Of a stretch of 20,474 nt of DNA, positions 7,053-15,003 are shown one piece after another. Made by a program: the position numbers and the translations under genes. The stretch's first letter is position 1. Every line of letters begins with the position of its first letter. The notes beneath the pieces are model-generated. The model saw only the letters and a program-made list of their open reading frames with translations, was not told the origin of the DNA and did not search any database. Source of the DNA: JALYQB01 sp035640155 (lineage in GTDB: Bacteria; Actinomycetota; Actinomycetes; Mycobacteriales; Pseudonocardiaceae); the NCBI GenBank assembly GCA_035640155.1, contig DASQWR010000025.1, forward strand, positions 1 to 20,474, read 5' to 3'.

Positions 7053-7191
7053 GGGCTTCAGGGTAGCGGGCGTACCGTCCGTGCCCTTGGCAGGCAACTG
7101 GGGCGGCGCTGAGCCGGTCGGCTGTGTCACCATGTCAGTACGGGAATCACCCGAGGGGTCGCGGTCGTTGCCAGCTAGTGACGGTGTCCGC

Positions 7192-7251
7192 GTCCCAGCG
7201 CGTCGATGTCCCAGCGCGCTGATGTCCAGTGCGCCGATGTCCAGCGCCGAT
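7192..7251. repeat. Four imperfect tandem 13-16 bp repeats upstream of erpA
   Basis: Units GTCCCAGCGCGTCGAT (7192-7207), GTCCCAGCGCGCTGAT (7208-7223), GTCCAGTGCGCCGAT (7224-7238) and GTCCAGCGCCGAT (7239-7251) stand head to tail and end 15 bases before the erpA ATG. They lie in the divergent space between the DUF3043 gene and erpA, where both promoters must be. They could be operator sites or chance slippage; the last unit immediately precedes the erpA ribosome site (AGGGAGAG). Confidence 0.65.
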
Positions 7252-7266
7252 CCCCCAGGGAGAGCC

Positions 7267-7629
7267 ATGACTGTCGAGAACATCGCCGACACCGAGGTGC
7301 CGACTCACGGTGTCGACCTCACCGATGCTGCCGCGAGCAAGGCCAAGACGCTGCTCGACCAGGAAGGCCGCACCGACATGCACCTGCGCATCGCCGTGCA
7401 GCCGGGCGGCTGTGCCGGGCTGAAGTACCAGCTGTTCTTCGACGAGCGCAGGCTCGACGGGGACGCGGTGCGGAGTTTCAACGGGTTGCAGGTGGTCGTC
7501 GACCGGATGAGCACGCCGTACCTGGAGGGTGCAGTCATCGACTTCGTCGACACCATCGAGAAGCAGGGCTTCACGATCGACAACCCCAACGCGGGTGGGT
7601 CGTGCGCCTGCGGGGACTCGTTCAACTGA
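7267..7629 (+). CDS. erpA: A-type iron-sulfur carrier/insertion protein
   Basis: A 120-residue HesB/IscA/ErpA-family protein that hands Fe-S clusters to client enzymes in the cytoplasm. The three cluster-binding cysteines are present: Cys49 in QPGGCAGLKYQL, and Cys113 and Cys115 in the C-terminal GGSCACGDSF. DFVDTIEKQGFTIDNPNAGG is the expected preceding segment. The N-terminal 17 residues (to THGVDL) form a short leader typical of actinobacterial members. The ATG at 7267 has an AGGGAGAG ribosome site. The gene is single and ends in a strong hairpin terminator. Placement next to DUF3043 and, more distantly, asnB/ctaC agrees with the mycobacterial order (Rv2204c). IscA versus ErpA naming is by convention only. 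Confidence 0.95.
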   Translation: MTVENIADTEVPTHGVDLTDAAASKAKTLLDQEGRTDMHLRIAVQPGGCAGLKYQLFFDERRLDGDAVRSFNGLQVVVDRMSTPYLEGAVIDFVDTIEKQGFTIDNPNAGGSCACGDSFN

Positions 7630-7675
7630 GCGACCCTGCCCGCACAGGAGGCCACTGAGTCCTGGATCGGGTAAG

Positions 7676-7715
7676 ACGAGAGCCGCGAACCCCTCTTGGG
7701 GCTCGCGGCTCTCGT
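7676..7715 (+). terminator. Strong hairpin terminator after erpA
   Basis: An 18-bp stem with one mismatch: ACGAGAGCCGCGAACCCC at 7676-7693 pairs with GGGGCTCGCGGCTCTCGT at 7698-7715 across a four-base loop (TCTT). There is no T-run after it, as is common in high-GC actinobacteria. It insulates erpA from the DUF4331 cassette. Confidence 0.85.
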
Positions 7716-7980
7716 CGGTTCCGGTACTGCGAAACACGTTCCCTCCGGTGGCCGTTCAACGGTTACAGCGAGTGCATCTGGCCGTATCGCCTCACACGAC
7801 GGAGTGCCTGCAGGTAGCTGGACGAACCGATGACGGCCTTCTTGCGAAGGCCCGGGTGTCGGATCATGGGAGCGCCTGCGTCTCGACGCTTCCTCTGCAT
7901 GTCGGACTCGTCACACAGCGGAAGGCTGTGCCCTGGATCACTGGTCCCGGATCGCTACCGGGCTGCGGAGAGGATCGAGA
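7716..7980. other. 265-bp leader region of the DUF4331 cassette
   Basis: No credible gene is seen in this stretch; the open frames here are short and lack ribosome sites. It should contain the promoter of the DUF4331 cassette, since a terminator closes erpA just upstream. A small perfect hairpin, GGCCTTC-TTGC-GAAGGCC, lies at 7835-7852. A possible extracytoplasmic-sigma-like pair, GGTTAC at 7761-7766 and CCGTAT about 15 bases later, is a weak suggestion only. The ribosome site of the first cassette gene (GGAGAGG) lies about 8 bases before 7981. Confidence 0.5.
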
Positions 7981-9603
7981 ATGGCTTCACGACGGCCTGC
8001 GCTTCGGCGCCGGGTGGGGGTGGCGTTCCTCGCCACCGGAACGGCAATGGCCACGGCGGCGTTGACGCTGCTGCCGAGCGCGAGCGCGTCCAGTCACCGG
8101 GAGGCGCCACTGATCGCCAACCTCCCGGCGGTCGACAACACGGATGTCTACGCCTTCACCAGTCCTGATGCCCAGGACACCGTGACAGTGATCGCCAACT
8201 GGGCCCCGTTCTCGGAGCCCAACGGCGGCCCGAACTTCTACCCGTGGGCCGCGGGCGCGCACTACGACATCAACATCGACAGCGACGGGGACGCGCTTCC
8301 GAACCAGACCTACCGCTGGATCTTCGAGACCCAGGACCTGCGGGGGACCGACACGTTCCTCTACAACAACGGCCCCGTCGAGAGCCTCGACGACGAGAAC
8401 CTGCTGTTCCGCCAGACCTACGACCTGATCGTGATCGACGAGGACGGCAACGAAGAGACCCTGCTGGACGATGCAGACGTCGCGCCGTCCAACGTCGGCC
8501 CAGCGTCCATGCCCGACTACCAGGCGCTGGTCAACCAGGCAACGGTCGATCTCCCGGGCGGTGGGAAGAGCTTCACCGGTCAGGCCGACGATGCGTTCTT
8601 CCTGGATCTGCGGGTGTTCGACCTGCTCTATGGCGGTGACCTCTCCGAGATCGGCCAGGACACCCTCGCCGGCTACAACACCAACACGATCGCCCTGCAG
8701 GTGCCCAAGTCCGAGCTCGCGCTCAGCAACGATGCCGAGGCCAACCCGGTGATCGGCGTGTGGAGCGACACCGAGCAGCAGACCCTCAACCTCGCGCCCG
8801 CAGGTGAGTCCGAGCTGACCGGGGATCACGTGCAGATCTCCCGGCTGGGCCAGCCACTGGTCAACGAGGTCGTCATCCCCACCGGGTTGAAGGACGCGTT
8901 CAACGGCATCACGCCGGCTCAGGACGCCGACATCCAGCCGGTCGTGGACCGGGTGCTCGATCCCGAGGTGCCGAAGCTGGTCGAGGCGATCTACGGTATC
9001 CCGGCCCCGGCAGCACCTCGCAACGACATCTTCGAGATCTTCCTCACCGGCATCTACAACGACGAGAGCAACCCGCAGGACGAGATCCCGGTGGATCTCA
9101 ACTCGCAGCTGCTGAACACCGACGTGGACCCGGAGGCGTTCCGGCCGTCCGAGATGACCCGGCTCAACATGTCGATCCCGGTGACCGAGGAGCCCAACCG
9201 GCTTGGCGTCCTCGGCGGTGACCTGCAGGGCTTCCCGAACGGTCGCCGGCTCACCGACGACGTGGTGGACATCGAGATCCAGGCTCTCGAGGGTGCCGTG
9301 CGCACCGGTCAGATCGTGCAGCCGCTCGCCGGCGGTGACGCCGTGGACGTCAACGACGTGCCGTTCCTCGAGTCGTTCCCGTACGTCGGCACCGCCCAGA
9401 ACGAGGGCGTCAATGTCACCTTCGGTGGCGGTGAAGGCGGCGGGGCCGGTGCGGTGCCTCCGGGCAGCTGGATCAGCTTCCCGTCGGCTCCCGTGGTGAG
9501 CGGGGTCGCGGCGCTGGCCCTGCTGGGCGCGGGCGTGTTCATGCTGCGTCGCCGTCCCGGCTTCGTACCGGCTCGCGGCAACACGGTGCCCGTCACCGAG
9601 TGA
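7981..9603 (+). CDS. DUF4331 family exported, membrane-anchored protein
   Basis: A 540-residue protein with a classical signal peptide (RRPALRRRVG, hydrophobic core, cleavage near ASASS at 36-38). The mature part begins SSHREAPLIANLPAVDNTDV, the hallmark start of DUF4331 proteins, whose function is not established. A D-rich loop DINIDSDGDALPN (96-108) resembles a calcium-binding DxDxDG loop. NTNTIALQVPKSEL, the LGQPLVNEVVIP segment and PNGRRLTDDVVDIEIQAL are further family features. The C-terminus has a Gly-rich linker, a membrane helix (about 503-522) and an RRR stop-transfer, so most of the protein is outside the membrane. No LPxTG sortase motif is seen. ATG at 7981 has ribosome site GGAGAGG. 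It is the first gene of a four-gene cassette with TPR, NicO and lipoprotein genes. Confidence 0.9.
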   Translation: MASRRPALRRRVGVAFLATGTAMATAALTLLPSASASSHREAPLIANLPAVDNTDVYAFTSPDAQDTVTVIANWAPFSEPNGGPNFYPWAAGAHYDINIDSDGDALPNQTYRWIFETQDLRGTDTFLYNNGPVESLDDENLLFRQTYDLIVIDEDGNEETLLDDADVAPSNVGPASMPDYQALVNQATVDLPGGGKSFTGQADDAFFLDLRVFDLLYGGDLSEIGQDTLAGYNTNTIALQVPKSELALSNDAEANPVIGVWSDTEQQTLNLAPAGESELTGDHVQISRLGQPLVNEVVIPTGLKDAFNGITPAQDADIQPVVDRVLDPEVPKLVEAIYGIPAPAAPRNDIFEIFLTGIYNDESNPQDEIPVDLNSQLLNTDVDPEAFRPSEMTRLNMSIPVTEEPNRLGVLGGDLQGFPNGRRLTDDVVDIEIQALEGAVRTGQIVQPLAGGDAVDVNDVPFLESFPYVGTAQNEGVNVTFGGGEGGGAGAVPPGSWISFPSAPVVSGVAALALLGAGVFMLRRRPGFVPARGNTVPVTE

Positions 9604-9609
9604 CTCGAC

Positions 9610-9661
9610 GGCGGGGGGGTGCGGGACCGGCTCCGTCCAGGTGCCCCCGCATCCCCCCGCC
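9610..9661 (+). terminator. GC-rich hairpin between the DUF4331 and TPR genes
   Basis: GGCGGGGGGGTGCGGG at 9610-9625 pairs with CCCGCATCCCCCCGCC at 9646-9661, a 16-bp stem with one mismatch around a 20-base loop. It lies between the first and second cassette genes and has no T-run. It could be a partial terminator or an mRNA stabiliser that makes the DUF4331 message more abundant than the downstream genes. Confidence 0.6.
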
Positions 9662-9692
9662 GCACCACCCCGATCCTGCGAGGGATTCCTGA

Positions 9693-11036
9693 GTGCGTAC
9701 CCCCTTCGTCACCGCCCAGCGGTCGGGCCGCTCGTCGCTGATCGCGGCACTGGCGCTGGTCCTCGGCGGTGTCCTGCTCGTGGTCACAGTGATCGCCGTC
9801 ACCCGCGGTCCCGACGAGCCGGCCCCCGCCGCGATCCAGGCGTCCGGGACGGTCGCGGCGGATCCGCTGTCCCGGGCGATCGCCCAGGCGCAGGAGCAGC
9901 TCCGCCGCAACCCCGACGACGCCCGGACCTGGGCCGAGCTCGGGTCGGCCTACGTGGAGCGGGCACGCATCACCGGTGACCCGTCCTACTACGAGCGGGC
10001 ACAGGGCGCGCTCGACCGCTCGATGCAGGTGCAGCCCACGGCCAACGCCGAGGCCATGATCGGCCTGGGTGCGCTGGCCAACGCCAGACATGACTTCGCC
10101 GGGGCCCGGGACTGGGCGGTGCAGGCGCGGGAGCTGCGACCGCGCACCCCGGCGGTCTACGGGGTGCTGGCCGATTCGCTCACCCAGCTCGGCGACGCCG
10201 AGGGCGCCACCGCCGCCGTGCAGCAGATGCTCGACATCCGCCCCGGCATCGCCTCGTTCACCCGGGCCTCGTACGACCTCGAGCTGCACGGCCGCGTCGA
10301 CGACGCCCGAGTAGCCCTGGACAAGGCGCTGGAGAACGCCTTCGGGCAGGTTGACCTCGCTTTCGTCCGGTACTACCTCGGCGAGCTCGCGTTCAACTCG
10401 GGCGACCTCCACGAGGCCGCCGCGCAGTACGAGCGGGGCCTGCTGGCTGCCCCCGACGACGCGGTACTGCGACAGGGCCGCGCGAAGGTCGCTGCGGCGC
10501 GCGGGGACCTCGAGCAGGCGCTGGCCGACTATCAGACCGTGACGAACCGGGTGCCGCTGCCGCAGTACGTGCAGGAGTATGGCGAGCTGCTGCTGGTGGC
10601 GGGCCGCGAGGACGAGGCGCAGGCGCAGTTCGAGCTGTTCACCGCGCAGCAGCAGCTCTACGAGGCCGCCGGTTCGGTCGACGACCTCGCTGTCTCGCAG
10701 TTCGCCGTCGACCACGGCGACCCGGTCGAGGCGTTGCGCCGCGCGGAGGCGGAGTGGGACCGCAGGCAGAGCATGTTCGTCGCCGACGCCATGGCCTGGG
10801 CGCTGCACACAAACGGGCGCGACGCCGAGGCGCTGGAGTATGCAGACCGGGCGGCCGCGCTCGGCTGGCGCAACGCCGCCTTCGGCTACCACCGGGGGAT
10901 GATCCTGGCCGCGCTCGGCCGGTCGGCCGAGGCCGAGGCGCAGCTCACGGACGCGCTGGCGATCAACCCGCACTTCTCCCCGCTGCACGCGCCCCGCGCC
11001 CGCGCCGCGCTGGACCAGCTGTGCAGCGTCCGATGA
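9693..11036 (+). CDS. Membrane-anchored tetratricopeptide-repeat protein
   Basis: A 447-residue protein with one N-terminal membrane helix (about 15-37) preceded by a basic segment (no clear cleavage site), so the remainder probably lies outside the membrane. From about residue 60 it is built of helix pairs typical of TPRs, for example AIAQAQEQLRRNPDDARTWA, YYLGELAFNSGDLHEAAAQY and AAFGYHRGMILAALGRSAEA (the last repeat ends DALAINPHFSPLH). I count roughly nine or ten possible repeats. TPRs bind partner proteins; a natural role is to scaffold the DUF4331 and NicO products, which is inference. GTG at 9693 has an AGGGA ribosome site. The stop overlaps the transporter's ATG (ATGA), so the two are translationally coupled. 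Confidence 0.85.
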   Translation: MRTPFVTAQRSGRSSLIAALALVLGGVLLVVTVIAVTRGPDEPAPAAIQASGTVAADPLSRAIAQAQEQLRRNPDDARTWAELGSAYVERARITGDPSYYERAQGALDRSMQVQPTANAEAMIGLGALANARHDFAGARDWAVQARELRPRTPAVYGVLADSLTQLGDAEGATAAVQQMLDIRPGIASFTRASYDLELHGRVDDARVALDKALENAFGQVDLAFVRYYLGELAFNSGDLHEAAAQYERGLLAAPDDAVLRQGRAKVAAARGDLEQALADYQTVTNRVPLPQYVQEYGELLLVAGREDEAQAQFELFTAQQQLYEAAGSVDDLAVSQFAVDHGDPVEALRRAEAEWDRRQSMFVADAMAWALHTNGRDAEALEYADRAAALGWRNAAFGYHRGMILAALGRSAEAEAQLTDALAINPHFSPLHAPRARAALDQLCSVR

Positions 11037-12523
11037 ACGGTGTCGTTCGCCGGCTGCTCGTACTGGTCGGGGTGGTCGCGGCGCTGGCCCTCGCCTCGCC
11101 GGGCATCGCGGCGGCGCATCCGCTGGGCAACTTCACCGTCAACCACTACAACGGGCTGACATTGCACCCGAACCGCCTCGATGTGCACGCGGTGGTGGAC
11201 AGTGCCGAGATCCCCACTCTGCAGGAGCAGTCGCAGGTCGACACGGACGGGGACGAAGCCATCTTCCCGGCGGAGGGCCGCGCCCACGCCACCGGGCAGT
11301 GCGGCCAGCTCGCGCGCGCCGTCTCCGCCACCGTCAACGGTGAGGCGTTGCGGTTCACGGTCCGCTCTGCCGAGGTCAGCTTCCCCGCTGGCGAGGGCGG
11401 GCTACCTACCACCCGGCTGGTCTGCGAGCTCAGCGCCCCCGCCGAGCTGGACCGGTCGGTCGAGCTCACCTTCACCGACGGCTCCGGCGTCGGGCGGATC
11501 GGCTGGCGCGAGATCACTGCCACCGGGGTGGGCGTCAGCCTGCCCGGCTCGCCGGTCCCGGCCCGCAGCATCAGCGACGAGCTGCGCACCTACCCACAGA
11601 ACCTGCTGACCGACCCGCTCGACGTCCGGGACGTGACATTGCAGGCCGTCCCCGGTGGGGGCACCGCGGCTCCGCCCGCAGTGACGCTGCAGACCGGCAT
11701 CGGACCGTTGGACCGCGCGGTCGGCTGGGCCGATCGCCAGTTCACCAGCCTGGTCCGCACCGACCTGACGCCGGTGCTCGGTGTGCTCGCGGTGCTGGTG
11801 TCGCTCGCGCTGGGGACGGCGCACGCGCTGCTGCCTGGGCACGGCAAGACGTTGATCGCCGCGTACCTGGCGGGTCGCCGCGGTACCACCCGGGACGCGT
11901 TGATCGTCGGGGGCACCGTCACCGTCACGCACACCGCGGGTGTGCTGGTGGTGGGGCTGCTGCTGTACTCGTTCGCGTCGCTGCTCGGCGAGGACATCAT
12001 CGGTTGGCTCGGACTGGTCAGCGGGCTGCTGGTCGCCGCAATCGGTGTCGCGCTGCTGCGCTCGGCACTGCGTGCCCGGCAGGTCGAGGTGCCCGCCGTC
12101 GAACCCGCGCTGGTCGGTGCCGGGCATGGACACGGCCATGGCCACGGTCATGGTCATGGACATGGGCATGTGATTGCGACCGGAGGGCGGCTGGACCGGT
12201 CCAGCCTGTTCGGCATGGGAGTGGCTGCCGGCCTGGTGCCGAGCCCGTCGGCGCTGGTCGTCTTCCTCGGCGCGATCAACTTCAGCCGGACCTGGTTCGG
12301 CGTGCTGCTGGTGCTCGGTTACGGGCTGGGGATGGCCGGCACCCTCACCCTGGTCGGGCTGCTGCTGGTGCGGCTGCGGGACCGGCTGGAGCACACCCTC
12401 GCCCGGGCCCGGGCGGATGAACGGCTCACCCGCCTCGCCGCGTCGATCCCCGTCGTCACCGCGCTGCTGGTGCTGGTGGTGGGCCTCGGACTCGCGCTGC
12501 GCGGTCTGACCGGAACCGGATAG
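11033..12523 (+). CDS. NicO/RcnA-type metal transporter with large extracytoplasmic N-domain
   Basis: A 496-residue protein in two parts. A signal sequence (residues 1-28) leads to an extracytoplasmic domain of about 210 residues starting HPLGNFTVNHYNGLTL. The C-terminal half has about six membrane helices with the NicO/RcnA signature GTAHALLPGHGKT (261-273), a second histidine site TVTVTHTAG (His300), and a cytoplasmic or periplasmic loop of eight His alternating with Gly (365-379). This superfamily moves nickel or cobalt, mostly outward for RcnA, so the direction here is uncertain. An EF-hand-like loop DTDGDEAIFPAE lies at 70-81. The gene overlaps the TPR gene (ATGA). The metal is not determinable from sequence; a link to the cobalamin genes upstream is tempting but not adjacent. 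Confidence 0.88.
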   Translation: MNGVVRRLLVLVGVVAALALASPGIAAAHPLGNFTVNHYNGLTLHPNRLDVHAVVDSAEIPTLQEQSQVDTDGDEAIFPAEGRAHATGQCGQLARAVSATVNGEALRFTVRSAEVSFPAGEGGLPTTRLVCELSAPAELDRSVELTFTDGSGVGRIGWREITATGVGVSLPGSPVPARSISDELRTYPQNLLTDPLDVRDVTLQAVPGGGTAAPPAVTLQTGIGPLDRAVGWADRQFTSLVRTDLTPVLGVLAVLVSLALGTAHALLPGHGKTLIAAYLAGRRGTTRDALIVGGTVTVTHTAGVLVVGLLLYSFASLLGEDIIGWLGLVSGLLVAAIGVALLRSALRARQVEVPAVEPALVGAGHGHGHGHGHGHGHGHVIATGGRLDRSSLFGMGVAAGLVPSPSALVVFLGAINFSRTWFGVLLVLGYGLGMAGTLTLVGLLLVRLRDRLEHTLARARADERLTRLAASIPVVTALLVLVVGLGLALRGLTGTG

Positions 12524-12536
12524 CGAGGAGCCGCTC

Positions 12537-12866
12537 GTGCCTGTCTTCCGATCCGTGCTGCCCGCGATCACCCTCGTGCTGCTCCCCGCCGGCTGCACCG
12601 ATGACGGGGGGCCGCGCTTCGACGCCGAGGGTGGCCGGGACGTGCCGTGTATGAGCCATCAGCTCGAGCCTCCGGGAAGCCGCTACACCGACCCGGAGCG
12701 CACCAACACAGCCGAGCTCCTCAGCGTCCTGCGCTACTACACCGCCCACGGCACCAAGGGATACTGCGACGGGGCCGGCCCCACCGATGCCGACCGCGCC
12801 TGGGTGCGGCTCTACGTCGAGCAGGGTGCCGACCGGTCCAACGTGGCGCCGCTGCTCGCGGACTGA
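12537..12866 (+). CDS. Small secreted lipoprotein, unknown function
   Basis: A 109-residue protein with a short signal peptide ending in the lipobox LPAGC, so Cys20 is the expected lipid-anchored residue. The mature 90-residue domain (Cys38, Cys77, probably a disulphide; segments LEPPGSRYTDPERTNTAELL and LRYYTAHGTKGYCDGAGPTD) is not one I recognise. GTG at 12537 is preceded by GAGGAG. It follows the transporter by 13 bases, so it is probably the last gene of the same operon. A hairpin lies just downstream before the convergent asnB. Export to the outer face of the membrane matches the location of the rest of the cassette. Confidence 0.75.
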   Translation: MPVFRSVLPAITLVLLPAGCTDDGGPRFDAEGGRDVPCMSHQLEPPGSRYTDPERTNTAELLSVLRYYTAHGTKGYCDGAGPTDADRAWVRLYVEQGADRSNVAPLLAD

Positions 12867-12867
12867 C

Positions 12868-12888
12868 CCGGGAAACGGGCTCTCCCGG
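12868..12888. terminator. Short hairpin between the lipoprotein gene and asnB
   Basis: CCGGGA (12868-12873) pairs with TCCCGG (12883-12888) around a nine-base loop, in the 33 bases separating two convergent genes. The stem is only six base pairs, so it may be a weak bidirectional terminator. Confidence 0.35.
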
Positions 12889-12899
12889 TATGAGAGTGG

Positions 12900-14825
12900 T
12901 CAGAGCTGTACGGGATACTGAGGCTCGGGGATCTCGGGGGTGACGGTGCCTTCGACGAAGATGCCGTGCCAGAGCATGAACACCAGCAGCGCCCAGATGC
13001 GGCGGCTGTGGTCCAGCGGCCCGGCCCGGTGCTCGTCCAGCATCCGCAGTACCCCGGCGCTGTCGAGGACGTCATCGGTCCCGGAGGTCTTGATGATCTC
13101 CCGTGCCCAGTCGTGCAGCTCGTTGCGCAGCCAGTGCCGGATCGGGACCGGGAAACCCAGCTTGCGCCGGTTCAGGACGTGCGCGGGAACGATGTCGCGC
13201 AACGCGCGGCGCAGCGCGTGCTTGGTGGTCTCCCGGGTGACCTTCTCCGACAGCGGGACGGTGGCGGCGACCCGGAACACCTCCGGGTCGAGGAACGGCA
13301 CCCGCAGCTCCAGCGAGTTGGCCATGGTCATCTTGTCGGCCTTGACCAGGATGTCCCCGCGTAGCCAGGTGAACAGGTCGACGTGCTGCATCCGCGTCAC
13401 CGGGTCCCACCCGGCCGACGACGCGTAGTGCTCGGCAGTGAGGTCCGCATGGGAGATCGCCGGGTCGTGGCCGCGCAGCACCACGCGTAGCTGGTCGTCG
13501 CGGAAGATCCGGGCGTTGCCGTAGTAGCGTTGCTCCAGCGACAACGCGCCGCGGCGCAGCAGGTCCTTGCCGCGCACCCCGTCCGGGATCCAGCCCGAGA
13601 GCCTGCCCAGCGCCCGACGGACGCCGCCGGGGACGCGTTCGAACGCGGCGAGCGACAGTGGCTCCCGGTAGATGGTGTAGCCGCCGAACAGCTCGTCGGC
13701 ACCCTCACCGGAGAGCACCACCTTGACGTGTCGGCGGGCCTCGCGGGCGATGAACCACAGCGGTACCAGCGCGGGGTCGGCCACCGGGTCGTCGAGGTAC
13801 CAGACGATCAGCGGCAGGGCGTCCATCATCTCCTGCGGGGAGACCGTGCGGACCACGTGCTGCACACCGATCGCGGCGGCGGACTCCGCGGCGACGTCGA
13901 CCTCCGAGTAGCCCTCCCGCTCGAACCCGGTGGTGAATGTGATCAGGTCCGGGTTGTGCTCCTTGGCGAGCGCGGCGATCGCGGTGGAGTCGATCCCGCC
14001 GGACAGGAACGCCCCTACCGTCACGTCGGCGCGCATGTGCTTGGCCACCGAGTCCCGCAGCACCTCGGTGATGCGGGCGTGCAGCCGGTCGGAGTCGACG
14101 GCCGACCGGACCGGCTCCGGCCGGAAGCCGGGGGAGAAGTACCGGCACAGATCCGGCTCCCGGCCCGGGATCGCGGTGAAACTGGTGCCGGACTCGATCC
14201 GCCGGATGCCGGAGTGCAGCGACGCGGGCTCGGGCACGTACTGCAGGGTCAGGTAGTGCTGCAGCGCGCGGCGGTCGACGTCGGGCTCCACGCCCAGTAC
14301 CGGTGTCAGCTCCAGCAGGCTCTTCTTCTCGCTGGCGAACGCCACCCCGCCGGGACCCTGCGTCACGAACAGCGGCTTGATGCCGAACGGGTCGCGCGCC
14401 CCGAACGCCACCCGCCGCTCGGCGTCCCAGATCAGGAACGTGAACATCCCGCGTAGCCGGCTCACCGCCGCCGGGCCGAGGTGGTGGTGAGCCGCCACGA
14501 TGACCTCGGTGTCCCCCTGGGTGGCGAAGCTCACCCGATAGTCGCGCTGCAGCTCCGCGCGCAGCTCCAGGTAGTTGTAGATCTCGCCGTTGAACAGGAT
14601 GGTGTAGCGGTGCGGCGACTCCGGTGGGCCCCAGTGCAACGGCTGGTGCGAGTGCTCGAGGTCAACGATCGACAGCCGATTGAAACCGAGCACCACGTCG
14701 GCGTCGTGCCAGGTCCCGGTCTCGTCGGGGCCGCGGTGCCGGGCGCATCGCAGGCCCGCCCTCACCCCTGCGACGTGATCGGCCGCGTCCGCGCTCGCGG
14801 TCACCAGTCCCAACAGCCCACACAC
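12900..14825 (-). CDS. asnB: Glutamine-hydrolysing asparagine synthetase
   Basis: A 641-residue cytoplasmic enzyme that makes asparagine from aspartate, ATP and glutamine nitrogen. The N-terminal glutaminase domain starts MCGLLGLV with catalytic Cys2 after Met removal. It includes CARHRGPDETGTWHDADVVL, FNRLSIVDLEHSHQPL and FNGEIYNYLELR. The C-terminal synthetase domain carries the pyrophosphate loop FLSGGIDSTAIAALA (SGGIDST at 275-281), VVLSGEGADELFGGYTIYR and ILVKADKMTMANSLELRVPF. The frame is open upstream to 15245, but the GTG at 14825 places Cys second and has a GAGAGGG ribosome site, so the longer reading is excluded. It is divergent from ctaC with about 178 bases between and convergent with the lipoprotein gene. 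Similar large AsnB proteins in actinobacteria can act in cell-envelope amidation; ordinary asparagine synthesis is the default. Confidence 0.94.
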   Translation of the reverse strand: MCGLLGLVTASADAADHVAGVRAGLRCARHRGPDETGTWHDADVVLGFNRLSIVDLEHSHQPLHWGPPESPHRYTILFNGEIYNYLELRAELQRDYRVSFATQGDTEVIVAAHHHLGPAAVSRLRGMFTFLIWDAERRVAFGARDPFGIKPLFVTQGPGGVAFASEKKSLLELTPVLGVEPDVDRRALQHYLTLQYVPEPASLHSGIRRIESGTSFTAIPGREPDLCRYFSPGFRPEPVRSAVDSDRLHARITEVLRDSVAKHMRADVTVGAFLSGGIDSTAIAALAKEHNPDLITFTTGFEREGYSEVDVAAESAAAIGVQHVVRTVSPQEMMDALPLIVWYLDDPVADPALVPLWFIAREARRHVKVVLSGEGADELFGGYTIYREPLSLAAFERVPGGVRRALGRLSGWIPDGVRGKDLLRRGALSLEQRYYGNARIFRDDQLRVVLRGHDPAISHADLTAEHYASSAGWDPVTRMQHVDLFTWLRGDILVKADKMTMANSLELRVPFLDPEVFRVAATVPLSEKVTRETTKHALRRALRDIVPAHVLNRRKLGFPVPIRHWLRNELHDWAREIIKTSGTDDVLDSAGVLRMLDEHRAGPLDHSRRIWALLVFMLWHGIFVEGTVTPEIPEPQYPVQL

Positions 14826-15003
14826 CTGCTCGCCCTCTCGTCGCTGCCGGATAGCAGGCGTCACAGTATGCCGATGTGGCGGCCGAGTCGGCCGGTGTAC
14901 CGGGCTCGCCCCGAGCGGGTCGAAACGAGCTCGCTGGTCTAGGCTCCGAACAGTGCGAAGCTCCGGACCCGTGAGATCCCGGGGGGACGAGGAGGAGCGA
15001 GGC

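Noticed and set aside
7981..9603. DUF4331 protein as a sortase substrate
   Set aside because: The C-terminal helix and RRR resemble a sorting signal, but no LPxTG or related motif precedes it, so a simple membrane anchor is more likely.
12125..12169. CAYGGN repeat as a DNA repeat element
   Set aside because: It encodes the alternating His-Gly loop in frame with the transporter and uses mixed codons, so protein function explains it.
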